From: Polytrichum commune
Taxonomy: Eukaryota; Streptophyta; Polytrichopsida; Polytrichales; Polytrichaceae
Direction: 5' to 3'
DNA length: 64,000 nucleotides
Assembly (NCBI GenBank): GCA_950295325.1
Contig: OX485805.1
Coordinates: 45,346,758 to 45,410,757, forward strand
Below are positions 36,401-48,091 of this stretch, piece by piece. Each line of letters opens with the position of its first letter. Position 1 is the first letter of the stretch. The notes beneath the pieces are model-generated. The model did no database searches. It was given only the letters and a program-made list of their open reading frames with translations, and had not been told where the DNA came from. The position numbers and the translations under genes were made by a program.

Positions 36401-39400
36401 CATATCTCAAAATGCAAGTGGACAGCGTTAATGTCGTTGTTACATACCCTATCAGGGTTTAACATCTTTCCCGTGCTTACTCATCAACATTTAGCTAATG
36501 ATTTAATCAGCACTGATTCAGCTCATAGTTTCACCTTTTAATCTTGCAACGATTTAATATAGAAACAAAAGATTGAAGTTGCAACCCTATGTTTGGTAGG
36601 CGTTGATTCGATGTGGTAAATTGATGTAATTGAATCAATGTGAATTTGGTGTTGATGATATTTGAACTTAGAACTTTGTGATCTGTGCAGAACAGGCGAT
36701 CTATGCTTTAGCTTGGAGCCCTGATTCAGACCAAATTGTTTCCTCATGCGGCCCCAACTTGTCTATCAAGCCAATCCAGGTGCTCATCTCAGAGCAAGCT
36801 ATGTTTCCGGAAGACAAGATTGCCCAAGAATATGTTGCGTGTAGAATGTTAGGAATAAAATTCTAGAGTGAACTTTTTGACGAAGAAGTGAACCTTTGAT
36901 ACATGTTTCTCTTTGTAATGGAGTGACCGAATTTTCTTAGAGCTGTCATTGACTTGGGCTGTTGCCATTTGGTCATCCCCATTTGATTACAAGTATGACC
37001 AGAATGTTGCGATGTCTTGAAAAACCTTAAGGAACTTTCAAGTTTTCAATACTCCTGAAGTATCATAATCTCACAATTGACTAATATACGGAACTGGCAT
37101 TGCAGTCGTCTTTAAAGCAAGTGCAATGGGTCGGCCACGATGGTCTCGTCCTAAAACTGGACTGGAATCCTATCAACAACTCCATTATTTCTGCTGGCGA
37201 GGATTGCCACTACAAGGTGCTACTTTACCCAAAAAATCAATGTCTCAATATCGCCGTTGTATGAGGTGTTTCAGCTTCATTTGTGGAGATAAACTGTATT
37301 GACACGATTGTATATGTGTGCAGGTGTGGGACTGCTATGGTAGGCAGTTATATCAAAGTTCAAAAGGAGATTTTCCCATCACGTCTCTTGCGTGGTGCCC
37401 ATCCGGCGAGGTGTTTGTTGTTGGGTCTTTCAACTCCCTCATCTTGTGTGACAAGACTGGGGTATGTAAGCACTCAATACCCTAAATATCTTATTTAATT
37501 AAGTTATCCTTAAAGTCTTCCAAAAATTCATGTTTTGGTATGGAGTTTCGCCCCACTTTTTACAATTAATAATGTTGAAGGAGCTTTCCAGTGGTGTCAG
37601 AACCCTCAATTTTGGTGAATTGGAGCAGAGGCATTTGACTTTGGCCAAACGATGGCTACATAAACATGAATTTCATGGCAAACTTTTGAAGGGTACCTGA
37701 AATGGTGCTCTCGAAAGTTTGACAAGGAGTTCATTTTTATAGAACTGCCTCTTGCTTGGCCAAAGTCAAACACCTCTCCTTCAATTCACCAAAATTGGTG
37801 GTGTTGACACCACTTCTACACTTCAAAGTTTGACAGCACTATAAATTGTCAAAAGTGGGGCGAAACTCCCTACCAGAAGATTGGTTTTTGAGAGACTTTA
37901 AGAATGACTTTAATGCGCCACATACCTATTTACCATGGGCCACATTAATATTTAAACTCTTCAAAAGTGACGTGTTAACTTGTTACAATGACTGGAGCCT
38001 CTTGTCATAGCCAATGACTAACTTTTATATTCTGACAGTTCTGAACCCACATTTATCCACGTTCATGATATATCATGTGGCCCACGATTATAAACATTAA
38101 TGAAAAAAGGTGTTACTAGAGAAATAATGCAACCCAATATAATTAGCTTAATGTTCCTTGTTGTGGGTTGCTGATGAATAGTAGTGTGGCCCACACTGAA
38201 ATCATAGTGTAGCATTTGATCCAGGTCGGGCTTTGTCCACACAGAATTCAAATTCTTCCAAGAAGATGATTCTAAGTTGTCTGCAATTGGCGTAGTAACA
38301 AAGAGGGGGCTTGTGCATTGCATACAGTGGTTAGACACACAGGAAAAACCCAATTCAGGTTCCCTGCTCAGTGTTGCATGGAGCCTTGATGGGACACAAA
38401 TTGCTGGTGTCGGTGGAAATGGAACAATCATTTTTGGGCAGCTTGTGCACAGGTGAATTAATTCACTTTTGTTTTTTGAAGGGAAGAGTTGGTTTATTAC
38501 AATTCTCAGCTTGGAGACATAGTTTCGATACGTGTCATTTCTCTCATATAAGTGATTGGTTGGGTGTTTTTCTCTGTAGGATGATTGAATGGAACAGGAT
38601 AACAGCGACACTGAAAGATTACAACCGCATTGTTATTCAGGTCGATAAAGGAAAGTCTTTGATTAAACTAAAGCATGGGCAAAATATTTGCTATTGATTC
38701 TTGAAATCTGTCAATGTGTAGTAAAGTGTGTAACCACCATGAACACTCCAATGACATTGTTCTTTTGGCTGTATTCACGTCTTTTTCAGGATATATTGAG
38801 CGAGACATTTGAGGAATTGGATTTCCGGGATCGAGTTATAAAATTCAGCCTTTGTTTTCAGCATCTGGTGGTTGTAACTGCTATGCAGGTAGCGTAATTT
38901 CCTTATCTAGTCCATAATGAGCTCTCAACATGACTATTATGGAGTGCGGGTTGGAAATTAATAGAGACACTTGCAGTAAAGTGCAGAAATGTTTTTGCAG
39001 TGCTGTATTTATGCGGTCACAAACTGGCACATCCCTCAAATTCTTGACATAGATGATTCCATCACTTTGTTGAAGCAATGTGAAAACTGCTTCCTCATTG
39101 TGAGTTGCTTAGCGGGCCTGCAACTATTTACATATGGAGGACGGCGTCTTTCAAATCCAAAGTTTCAAGGTATTTATTCGTCACTTCAATATGAAACAAA
39201 ATTGTTTAAAGTCATCAGACTTTGAGATAACCCAACATAATTATTGAAGAGCCATTGAATAAAACTGGGCTTGAATGAGTTGTACACTCATAGGACTGTG
39301 GTTGTCTATCATTTTATCATGTTGAGAAATGTAATTGTCTGTTGGATATTAGTAGAAGTGGGTCTATAACTAAGAAAGATTGTCATACTACCTGTCAATG

Positions 39401-42400
39401 CCACACAATGTGTGTTTCATGTCTCTAATCTGGTTCCAATATACACAAAGTTTGAATAGATGAAGCGAAAATTGCTCAAGAATGCCATGAACCCTATGTT
39501 GCACTTCAACAATGCCTTGACCATGTAGAAATTATTAAAAAAATTCGAAGTGCTTGCATGATGCAGGTCTCTCTATAGAGTCGGTAAATGACAAAAACAT
39601 TAGCCTGTCGAATGATGTTCTGGCAATGATTGACCACAATGATAAGAAGAGTGGGTGATTCCTTTCCAAGTTGGTATATAGCTGAAATCTTACAGCTCAA
39701 TGCTGACCACCTGAAATCTGATCTAGTTACATGTGCCGAACTGCTGTGCCCAACTTCTACCGAGAAAACGTTGCCATTGTCAGTTATTTGTATCCATAAA
39801 TATAGGACTTACAAATTGATAGATTTCTGCTTCTTGCCACTCTAGATATAACCAAATTTGGAATATCCTGCTTGTATCCATAAATGCTTACACTGCAACA
39901 ACACCTAGTTCTCATAGATTTTCAGATTTATTTTTGAAGATCCAGTGATATTTTGGCGTTGAAATTTCAGTTAGGGTTATAGTTTTTCTGTTTTCGGGTG
40001 CAGTGATACGCTTCTTAGATGTAACCTCAGGAAAGATGGTGGGCGAAGCTGTACATGTGACACTTGAGGTTGTGGAGATTGCATTAAGCCAGGGGGGCAT
40101 GTCAGCAGATAGAAAGCTCTTCATGATTGATGCTAATCGAGACCTCTACATCACCCCAATACTTGTAAATGACAAAAGACCATAAATACTATGCTTTTAT
40201 AGAATCACACTTTACCTCAAATGGGACTTTTTGTCCGGAGTTGGTATCGTAAGATTTTTCATTGGTTGTTTTGCTTACAGAACTACTAATTTCTTTCCAG
40301 TTGTGGTGCATGCTCGAATGCAGTGCTTGGATTTCAATCAAGAGCAACCTATTCTGGTTCATTGAGGGCCAAACTCAGTTTAGCATGTCTCAACATGCCA
40401 AAATGTGTCTGCCCCTCAATGAATTCTATGTTCAAACCTCCACAGTACCTCCAAGCATGCACCAAATACGGAAGGTCTTGTATCCAAGACAGAAAACTTC
40501 CAACCAAAAGTCATGTTGAGTTAGAGGATAAAGCTAATATGAACAAATTTTATATCCTCAGCAATATTGTTTCCAGTACTTTATTTATCACACTATAAAT
40601 CCAAACTTAGCTAGCATTTCTAACCTGAAATCTGGATGAACTGGAAATTTTCAACCAACCATATAGGAACCCAAGGTCTTGCCCTTGGGGGAGATAGGTG
40701 TAGGCCTGGTTGTCCACGCCCATTTAAGGTTTCACCTTGAGAAGGAGAGAATTGTGTTCAAGGCCTTCTAATTCTTGTGATACATGCTCTGGAATTACAT
40801 ATAGACTTAGACCAACTCAAAGATGAAGCAACACCATAATTCACACCAGTGGCAACATTGGAGTCGTCTCTCTCTAGTTGCCTCATGACCTGACGTGTAC
40901 ATCTAAATTATGGTTCCTTGATGTGCAGATGTCTGCAGTGTTCAAGTTGGCTATCATGGTTAACAGTTGCATGTGGAATGAGGTTGGCGATGTTTTGGTA
41001 GCTGTGGCTGATGAGAGGCTGGTCGTGTGGTATTATCCACACGTTGCATATGTGGACAAAGACCTCCTCCAATATGTCAAGATCACACAAGACCAGTGAG
41101 GACTCCATTTTCTCCTATCATTGCACGTTAAACTGTTCACAATCACAAAGTGCTCAACTCAATACATATCACAAGAATATGTAATAGTTTATTTTATCTA
41201 AGTCTCGTCACCACACCTGGAGATACACACAAAACAAAACTTGTGTTCACCTTTCCACAAGGTCTATCTATACATAGTATCTGAGAGATACTTTTAGTCG
41301 TTCTTTCTTTGACTTAAATATCACAGATATTATAGGTAAACACACTCAATTACTTCTCATATTGCATATTGAGTGTAGGAATTGAGCGATGTCCATATGC
41401 TTGGTATGTCTCACAGTTCTGCAACTCCAAGGATTTTTGCACTTGCAGTCACATAGGCAAGCGGGCGAAGCTGCAGAATTTCTATGGCCCCCGATGTACG
41501 ATACGGCGTGCAGATGGTGCAACCATTTTAGCATATGTGTCTTCATATCCCTTCCTCTTATTTGAGCATGTGGCAGCCAACCAATGGGACCATGCGCACC
41601 GCTTTTGTTCGTATATGCAGGTGCCAACACTACCCTAAATGTGCATGTCAGTTTCATACATTATCACTTCTACCCATGAATTTCCATTTGCTATGTGTCA
41701 CATGGCATTTTGTCATTGGTCAAAGATTGCCAATAAATCCTACGTGGCACCTTATTTCATTTATTTCATCACATAGGTGACTATAATGTACAGTACATGA
41801 TTGGTCATTGTAGTGTTTGGGCACGTCGCTTAGAAATTTTAAAACTTTGGAAATTTGACACTCATAAAGGCTGTGGCAGGACAATTTCCTTTGGGCGTGT
41901 ATGGCAGGCGCAGCTGTGAAAGCAAAGGAGTTGAATAAGGCCAAAGTTGCCTACGCTGCCCTTGACGAGGTAATTACCTCATAACCACACGGTGCAAAGT
42001 CACTCCAAAACGAAGTCAGTTTTCTCCTCTCGGAGAACTACTGTAGTATACCGTTTATGACAACTATTGTGGATTATCATCTGGAACTACATAGTGTTTT
42101 AACTTATTACAGAGAATGTAACTTTTGTTACGTTCTATAAGTACATCCTATCATTTGTGTGGCACCCACAACAAATTGTATCCTCAGTAAACACTTACTG
42201 CACTATGTGCCTCCAGATGGCAATCCACACTTGTTGAAATAAACGGTGTACTAGTCATGAATGGTAATATTGAGTTACATTTGATGTTTTGTGCAGGTTG
42301 ATAAAGTTCACTACATTATTCATCTACAAAACCTACCCACTAAAGAAGCTCAACAAGCAGAGTTGATGTTGTTCCAGAGGCAGCCGAAGGAAGCAGAATC

Positions 42401-43465
42401 CATTCTGCTCCAAGCAACTCTCACTCACCGGGCTATTATCCTCAATATTCGCCTCTTCAACTGGGACAGGTGCTTACTTGAGAAAGTGTAGTTTTAAGGT
42501 CAAAGGGACGAGTTGTGAAGGTCATCATGGATGTATTTATTGATAAAGAGAATAAAGCAACCTAGAGTAGTGGGTGGTAATGTCTTTGGAGGGTTGAACT
42601 GGCACCCATTTGGTTTCACCCATTAACTTATGGGATCCCTGTTTATGTGAGACCCCAAAGTGACCCGTCCAACCCATCCAACCCACCCAACCCGTCCATG
42701 TTTATTTGGACCCGTCAGGTGCAAGGTATCAATTACATAAAGTGAACATATACACATCAAGTTTTGAAAATGGGTGGGTTGACAGGTACATGGGACTGAC
42801 CCTAAGAGGTGATCAACAATTTGAGTCTTGTATAAGACTTCTATCTCTCAACTTAGTCAAATTCCTGATTGGTAGAACAACCACCTGCAAGGTGGCTTAC
42901 TTTGATACTGTGAAAGAATTAGTTGTTGTTCAGTGGTTTTATACTTTGGTTGTGTTGGCATAGAGATGTCAAGAAATTGAGGAGGATCTAATTTTGGACT
43001 CAAAATAAATCAGGCAACATTGTTTAACTCCTTGTCGGTGTACTTCCTTCATGCAGAGCCCTGGAGCTAGCATTGTTGAATGAAAAGGCACACTTGGACA
43101 CTGTCTTGTGGTATCGTCACCAATATCTTCAAAGCACCAAACAAGGCGAAACCAGACAGCAATTCCTTCGTTTTGCACAGGTTTCTTAACCCAGTCTCCT
43201 TTCTTGAGTACACTCTCCATGAATTAAATTTGGGGAGAAGTTGTATGTGGGTTCTGGTTTATAAAATCTATTACCAGTTGGCACATATATATATATGCGT
43301 TTTTTCCGGACTTTATATAATTTATTTGTATAATCATTTTCATGATCCATTTTGAATGCATGCTGGAACTATAAACTGTTATTTGTGCAGGTTGTCATCA
43401 ACCCAGAGCACGTCATGACCAAAATTGAAAGTGAAAAGAAGAAAGAAGTCCGTTCCCTGAGTTGA
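33451..43465 (+). CDS. IFT80: intraflagellar transport protein IFT80 (IFT-B subunit)
   Basis: IFT80 is a subunit of the IFT-B complex that carries cargo along axonemes during cilium and flagellum assembly. Coding exons: 33451-33487, 34318-34421, 34635-34743, 35996-36088, 36283-36369, 36691-36779, 37106-37216, 37324-37461, 38328-38452, 38580-38640, 38790-38888, 39001-39169, 39567-39650, 40004-40164, 40929-41095, 41449-41620, 41880-41969, 42297-42469, 43057-43180, 43391-43465. They total 2268 nt (755 aa), close to animal IFT80 (777 aa). Family landmarks appear in order: [107 protein letters not shown], and LF.WDRALELAL in the helical C-terminus. WD40 propellers fill the N-terminal part. No frame break or missing segment is seen, so the gene looks functional. 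The start gives MKIELFLPP, like the family N-terminus. Confidence 0.95.
33848..34262 (+). repeat. four-copy ~110-bp minisatellite in IFT80 intron 1
   Basis: Four tandem units start near 33848, 33956, 34066 and 34171. Each has 'gatgtaattt', 'gacattgttgcttgacatg', 'aaggcatgg.gagg' and 'ctgcttatt' blocks. The middle two copies are the most alike. The array ends about 55 bases before the exon 2 acceptor. Confidence 0.85.
34679..35540 (+). repeat. tandem partial duplications of IFT80 exon 3 in intron 3
   Basis: The 3' half of exon 3 together with the following intron is repeated near 35015 and 35303, with a partial fourth unit near 35505; spacing is about 300-335 bases. In the second unit the exon frame is intact ([16 protein letters not shown], against [16 protein letters not shown] in exon 3), but the donor gtaagt has become gtagta. 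In the third unit the donor gtaagt is kept but the frame is altered. Neither extra unit has the exon's upstream half or its original acceptor. Confidence 0.8.
37509..37909. mobile_element. long foldback element in IFT80 intron 8
   Basis: Two arms of roughly 180-190 bases are inverted copies. Shared outer parts are 'cttaaagtct' and 'ggagtttcgccccactttt'; inner parts are 'caattttggtgaatt' and 'tttgactttggcca'. The loop is short (about 37690-37730). No coding sequence is present. The structure resembles a foldback MITE and its transcript would form a long hairpin within the IFT80 pre-mRNA. Confidence 0.8.
40260..40520 (+). mobile_element. intronic MITE-like repeat, copy 1 (IFT80 intron 14)
   Basis: This segment is similar in order and orientation to 52618-52918. 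Shared blocks are 'attggttgttt', 'tggttcatt', 'agggccaaactcaatttagca' (with small changes), 'atgccaaaatg', 'ttcaaacctccac' and 'atgcaccaaat'. Its two ends are partly inverted to each other ('ggtgcatgct' against 'agcatgcacc'), as in a non-autonomous TIR element. Confidence 0.7.
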
Positions 43466-45296
43466 GTAAGAACAGTTTTTGCCGATATGGCATACTCAAC
43501 AGCAAAAGTTGCCATGTGGATTTTGTACATTTCTCCCCCATAGATGAAATTCAATTCCCGTCCAACTAAAACCTCGTAGCATATTCAAGCTCCATGGATA
43601 TCTATAATTCAAAGATTAAAGTTTGTTAGGTTTTTGAACATGGCACAACGGTAATGAGTTACTGCACAAAACGTTTTCCTAAAAGTGAGTGCTAGGAGAC
43701 AAAGTGGGGTTGCCTTCAAACTTGGGAGAACAGTTCCTTTTTCATCCTGAGGACAACAAATTTCATGAGAACGAAAGAAAAGTTGTTCTTTAAGCTCATT
43801 AGTTTAATCAAACCAGCTAAGTACAAGCATAGCATCACCACTCAAATTAGACCCATTCCAGGTGTCAATGACAAGCGTCAGTTACGTGTGCCCCATATCA
43901 GTTTGCAAAATAAGCTCTATGAAGATGTCATTGCTTGATCATCTTAGATGACCATTATAATATGATTGTGTAAGATTAACTGTATGATAGCCTTGAAAGG
44001 TTGGTAGATTAGAAGATGTGTATGCTAAGGAAATGGAAGAGTAATACATGGATGGATTCAAAACACATCTCAAAGGATGTGGTTCTTTACAATAGTGAGT
44101 GAGTGTTGCTCTGGTCTCAAGACAAATCCATTGCTCACTGAGCAAAAAGTGCATCCTCCTTCAATGCGACCGCTTATTGATGATGTACTTTGCAAATTTT
44201 GTCAAATGAGGTGAATGTTAGATATTTGAGTTCATTGAGGTGTTCACGATGACATGCAAAAGAAAGTTTCCCCAAAATAATCTTAAAAATAAAGATGAAT
44301 ACATACTTCCATATAGCTAATTCCGACTTAATATCAATAATCGATGTAAAAAATTGCATAGAAAACCTTCAACCTCAAAGCTCTGAAAATTTATTAAAAT
44401 ATGTACTAGTTTCTATCTCTATAGAGAGTCGATAGTGCCGAACCCTCTATGTACAATATGGTAATTTATTGTGCCACCAACGAATTTGTAAGTAATTTTT
44501 TTTAAAGTTATCGGTAGCCTAGGACTTACCATGAAAGGCCATCGGGGCTCCAGATGTGGGTAGGGCAGTACCTACTACCACTTGCCCTACTATTGCCCCG
44601 GAGGCAGTTGCAGGTGCAATCCTCGTAGTAGCCTGTAGTAGCTAGTGATGGCTGGTTTGAAGGTCTTGGTTGGGTCATGTGCCAGGCCCTTATGGCTTAT
44701 CAAATGAGGGTTTTATTCATCCAAATATATCTTATATTGGGTAGTGCATCTTAATATACTATAGCACTTGGGTGCACAAAAGGGGTATTCATGTGGCAAG
44801 CTTACAAAATATACAATGCATGCTATTTCTTGACCATGCATTTGTATCTAAAATGCAATATATAGGGGTAATAATTTGAAGGTAATACACACATGTGATT
44901 TCTGCTTTTAAGAAAGCATGCAAGCACCCCCCCCCCCCGGCCCCTATGTCTAGGGACCCCCATGGTTATTGTCATATATATGTCATCATTCAAAATAATG
45001 AAACCCTTTTACATAATTCAAGCAATTTACTCTAGGAGTTTAAAATTGTTGTATGCATACATAAGACATCATTACATCTATGCTTTGTATAGTCTTCTTC
45101 TTCTTTTTATTTATTTTGTATATACAAGGTTATAATAAGAAGATATGCACTTACTTAAGATACTCGTTGTCAACATTATTAGAGTCAGAGTTGAGATGCA
45201 AAAATGATCATAGGTCTAAGTGATTGTTTTTTCTTTCTTTAAATAATCACATCACCCCTTCTCAACCCCTCCCATTCAAGTTAAACTAGTGTACCT
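43466..45296. other. IFT80 3' flank and gene-free stretch
   Basis: The first few hundred bases are probably IFT80 3' untranslated sequence; no poly(A) site can be fixed by eye. The rest is repeat-poor, with a run of 12 C at 44927-44938. No gene is supported. Confidence 0.45.
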
Positions 45297-46190
45297 AGAA
45301 TGATGATTATATTTTTGAGCCCATAGTCCAATTCATCATGACACTTGTCCTTTTAGTGTCCATTCTTAACTACAAGCCTTTGCCATGTACCATTCAAATC
45401 ATTAGGTGTTCACTTACCACATAAGACACACAAACCTTAAACCATGATAACTTAGGTTTGGTCTTGTGGATTTGCTAATAGTTGAAATTCTAGTTTGTAT
45501 TCTCTCACAAATAAATTGGCAAGTGTTTGATTCTCTTTTTCCTTAAGCTATCACATATGAAGCCCTCCCAACTATATTACCTATTGAACCTATTGAACTT
45601 GAAATGATGTCTAAATTTAGAACACATAGTCCAATCACATCATGACACACGTTTGTTTTGTGCTCATTCTTAACTACAAGCCATTGCAATATACCACTCA
45701 CATCATTAAGTGTTCATTTATCACATAAGACACACATACCTTAAACCATAATAACTTAGGGTCACTTTGTACATGAGTCAAGGGCCATGAATATGTAATT
45801 GTGAGGGTCCTTGACTCTCATTCAAAGGCCATACCAACTGTTTAAGGCCCTTGACTCTGACATAATTTGTCAGAATTTGCGTCAGGCCTACCTCTTGAAA
45901 GTGGACCTGACGAATATTCCAAAAAACCATTAAAAATTTATCCATAGTTTGTCATGTAAGAATCCATGTTGACTTTTCATCCATGATAATTTTTGGGCCT
46001 TAAGGTGAAGTGAACTTGGACGGTCTCGACCTTTTCGACTAACGATGGAATGGTCACGGGCCTTCAGTCTCGTGTGTGAAGTGGCCCTTAGGTTTGCGGC
46101 CTCCAAGTTGTACCTTAGATTTACTCATAGTTGAAATTCGAGTTCGTGCTCTCACAAAATTTTGGCAAGTATCTGATTTAGTGTGAACGG
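45297..46190 (+). repeat. direct duplication of ~300 bp upstream of COX19, second copy split by a MITE
   Basis: Copy 1 (about 45297-45545) and copy 2 (about 45598-45758 plus 46091-46180) share 'catagtccaat.', 'catgacac', 'cattcttaactacaagcc', 'ttcactta'/'ttcattta', 'cacataagacacaca' and, after the insertion point, 'agttgaaattc.agtt'. Copy 2 ends about 105 bases before the COX19 ATG, so the COX19 promoter probably lies at the repeat edge. Confidence 0.7.
45759..46087. mobile_element. Tourist/PIF-Harbinger-like MITE with TTA duplication
   Basis: The 329-bp insertion starts with GGGTCACTTTGTACATGAG and ends with the imperfect reverse complement, CTCGTGTGTGAAGTGGCCC. It is flanked by TTA on both sides (45756-45758 and 46088-46090). 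The empty site 'aacttaggtttg' is preserved in the upstream duplicate near 45450, confirming the boundaries. The 3-bp TTA duplication fits the PIF/Harbinger group. No ORF is present. Confidence 0.85.
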
Positions 46191-46285
46191 CAACGATGCA
46201 AGTGGAACACTATAATTTTGTACAAATCTAACGTTAAAGTGCGTCATTCAACTTGAAGCCAGGTTTCTGGCGGGATTGTGGAGCT

Positions 46286-48091
46286 ATGGCAGCCGCAGGG
46301 GGAGCCTTTGGAGGGAACAGAGGAATGCAACCTCTCGCCCCTGAGAAGGGTGTCTTCCCATTGGATCATCTCCAAGAATGCAAACATGTAAGCCTGAATT
46401 TTTTTTTTTGATTTTTTGATTTTTGTAGATTGGTATGTGTGGGATCATGTGAAATAGCATCAGACTTCGCCGTGACCAATATTTCTAGTCATATTGGATA
46501 CAGAAATGTGTGAGCAATATATACCCAACCAAATTTGTGGGTAGTTGGTGTTGGATTGGCTTTGGAAGCATTTCGTAAGCATTTGCCGGAGTGTATCGAA
46601 CTGAATCTACAGTTACCAAGAAAAGAAGACATGCTCTTACTATGGTGTGAAGAACCCTAATTTTGAGTGCCAAGTAGGGGTGACAGATCTGTAATGAAAA
46701 ATGTTTGTGTTGGCTCCGAGACCAATATGCGAGTCTACTCAAGCCAAGTTTTTTGGGTATGCTGTTGTTGAGAGCATCAGGTTTTTTACCATAGAGATAT
46801 TTGTAATGGCCTTTGAAAGCATTGGGGTGAGAAATTTTTGAAGAATTCGAAGCAATTAGGGGATGATTAGGGGGATTATGTTTTGCAATGAAAACTGTTT
46901 GTATTGGTTTTGAGAGAAAAATGCTGAGTCCACTCACATCAATTTGTCTGGGGACGCCATTGTTGGGAGCATTTATCAGGGTTGATCAGGAGAAGCATCA
47001 GGTTTATTTTGTAATGACTTTGAGAGCATTTAGGTGAGCAATTTTTGGAGTATTCCAACCAATTTACCGTTACCAGGAGTTAAACGTTGTGATTGCTTGC
47101 CATCACTATGGTGCGATCAATGCTTCAAAGCCATTACAAAAATGAGGGTTAGCCATGGGAAATATTTTTATCAGCCCGGGTGGTCACTGGTGTTTACCTG
47201 CCCTAATTGATAGTTATCAGGATGGAAGTGTGGTCTGATTATGCGACAAAATCAATTATGGTTTTCTTCTTTTTTTTAAATATTTGGGGTGTGGTGGTGG
47301 CACAGGCGATGAGGGAATATATGCAATGCTTGAAGGAGAGCAAGTTCTCATCTGAAAGATGCCGCCGACTTTCGAGCGATTACCTCAAGTGTCGCATGGA
47401 TCGGTGTGCATTCTTGACTATGCAATTACATCCTTTTTCACATTTTTTCACATATTTCACTGTAAAATGCTGTTTTGGATTTACAGTGTGATCATTTTTG
47501 GCAGAGCTGTTATGCGATAAGCCATTTGTTATCCTTGGTGTTTGCCTTGTAACTCGTAAGGTGGACTGGTGTTAATCCAACCACCCCAAAATGTGGACAC
47601 CTATATTGGACGTGTGTGGTTAGATGTGGATTGAAGAATGGACATTCAAAAGGCATCATGTATTGAAGAGATGAATGGACTACATGCTCAAAATTTGTTA
47701 ATTATTCTAGACTCAAACGTCAACATAATTTTTTTGGGGGGGGGGGGGGGGGGCGCTATATGAGCTCCAAAAATTATGAGGAAAATAGCTACTGCCACAA
47801 TTTGGAATTGGAAATCATCCTGCATTAATTGTGTGTTTCAAATCCTATGAGAAGTTGGTGCAAAGCTAAAACTGTCCATTTTAAGGCCTGGTTACATCAA
47901 CTCATATTTTTTGTCACAGGAATTTGATGGTCAAGCAGGACTTGTCCGAATTAGGGTACAGGGAAGGTGAGACTCCAAATCAAGGGGAAAATCTGGGAGG
48001 TGTATCAGCAGCAGCGGATGAGGTACACAAGAACGAACGCAATGGGTTTATCTCCGGCCTTCCATTGAAGCAAACAAGAAACACAGCTTGA
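46286..48091 (+). CDS. COX19: cytochrome c oxidase assembly protein COX19 (twin CX9C)
   Basis: COX19 is a small mitochondrial intermembrane-space protein needed for assembly and copper supply of cytochrome c oxidase. Exons: 46286-46387, 47306-47403 and 47920-48091; 123 aa. The N-terminus AAAGGAFGGNRGMQPLAPEK and the PEKGVFPLDHL motif match plant COX19. The CHCH fold has both CX9C pairs (C32/C42 and C53/C63), followed by RNLMVKQDLSELGY, also typical of the family. Introns fall in phase 0 after H34 and within the R67 codon. About 35 residues after LGYREGE extend past the usual end of the shorter family members (about 90-100 aa). The first intron contains two degenerate direct repeats and the second an 18-G run. 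Confidence 0.93.
46690..47070 (+). repeat. degenerate direct repeats in COX19 intron 1
   Basis: Two diverged units (about 46700-46830 and 46895-47050) share 'gagtc.actca', a 'gttg.gagcat' block, 'ttttgtaatg.cttt' and a 'gaatt' region followed by 'aagcaatt'/'accaattta'. They explain a 150-codon open frame on the minus strand that has no recognisable product. Confidence 0.45.
47736..47753 (+). repeat. 18-G homopolymer in COX19 intron 2
   Basis: Seven T are followed by 18 consecutive G. The length may be uncertain because homopolymers are error-prone in sequencing. Confidence 0.8.

Noticed and set aside
46485-46937. 150-codon minus-strand frame within COX19 intron 1
   Set aside because: It lies over degenerate direct repeats within an intron, has no recognisable domain, and coding is better explained by COX19 on the other strand.
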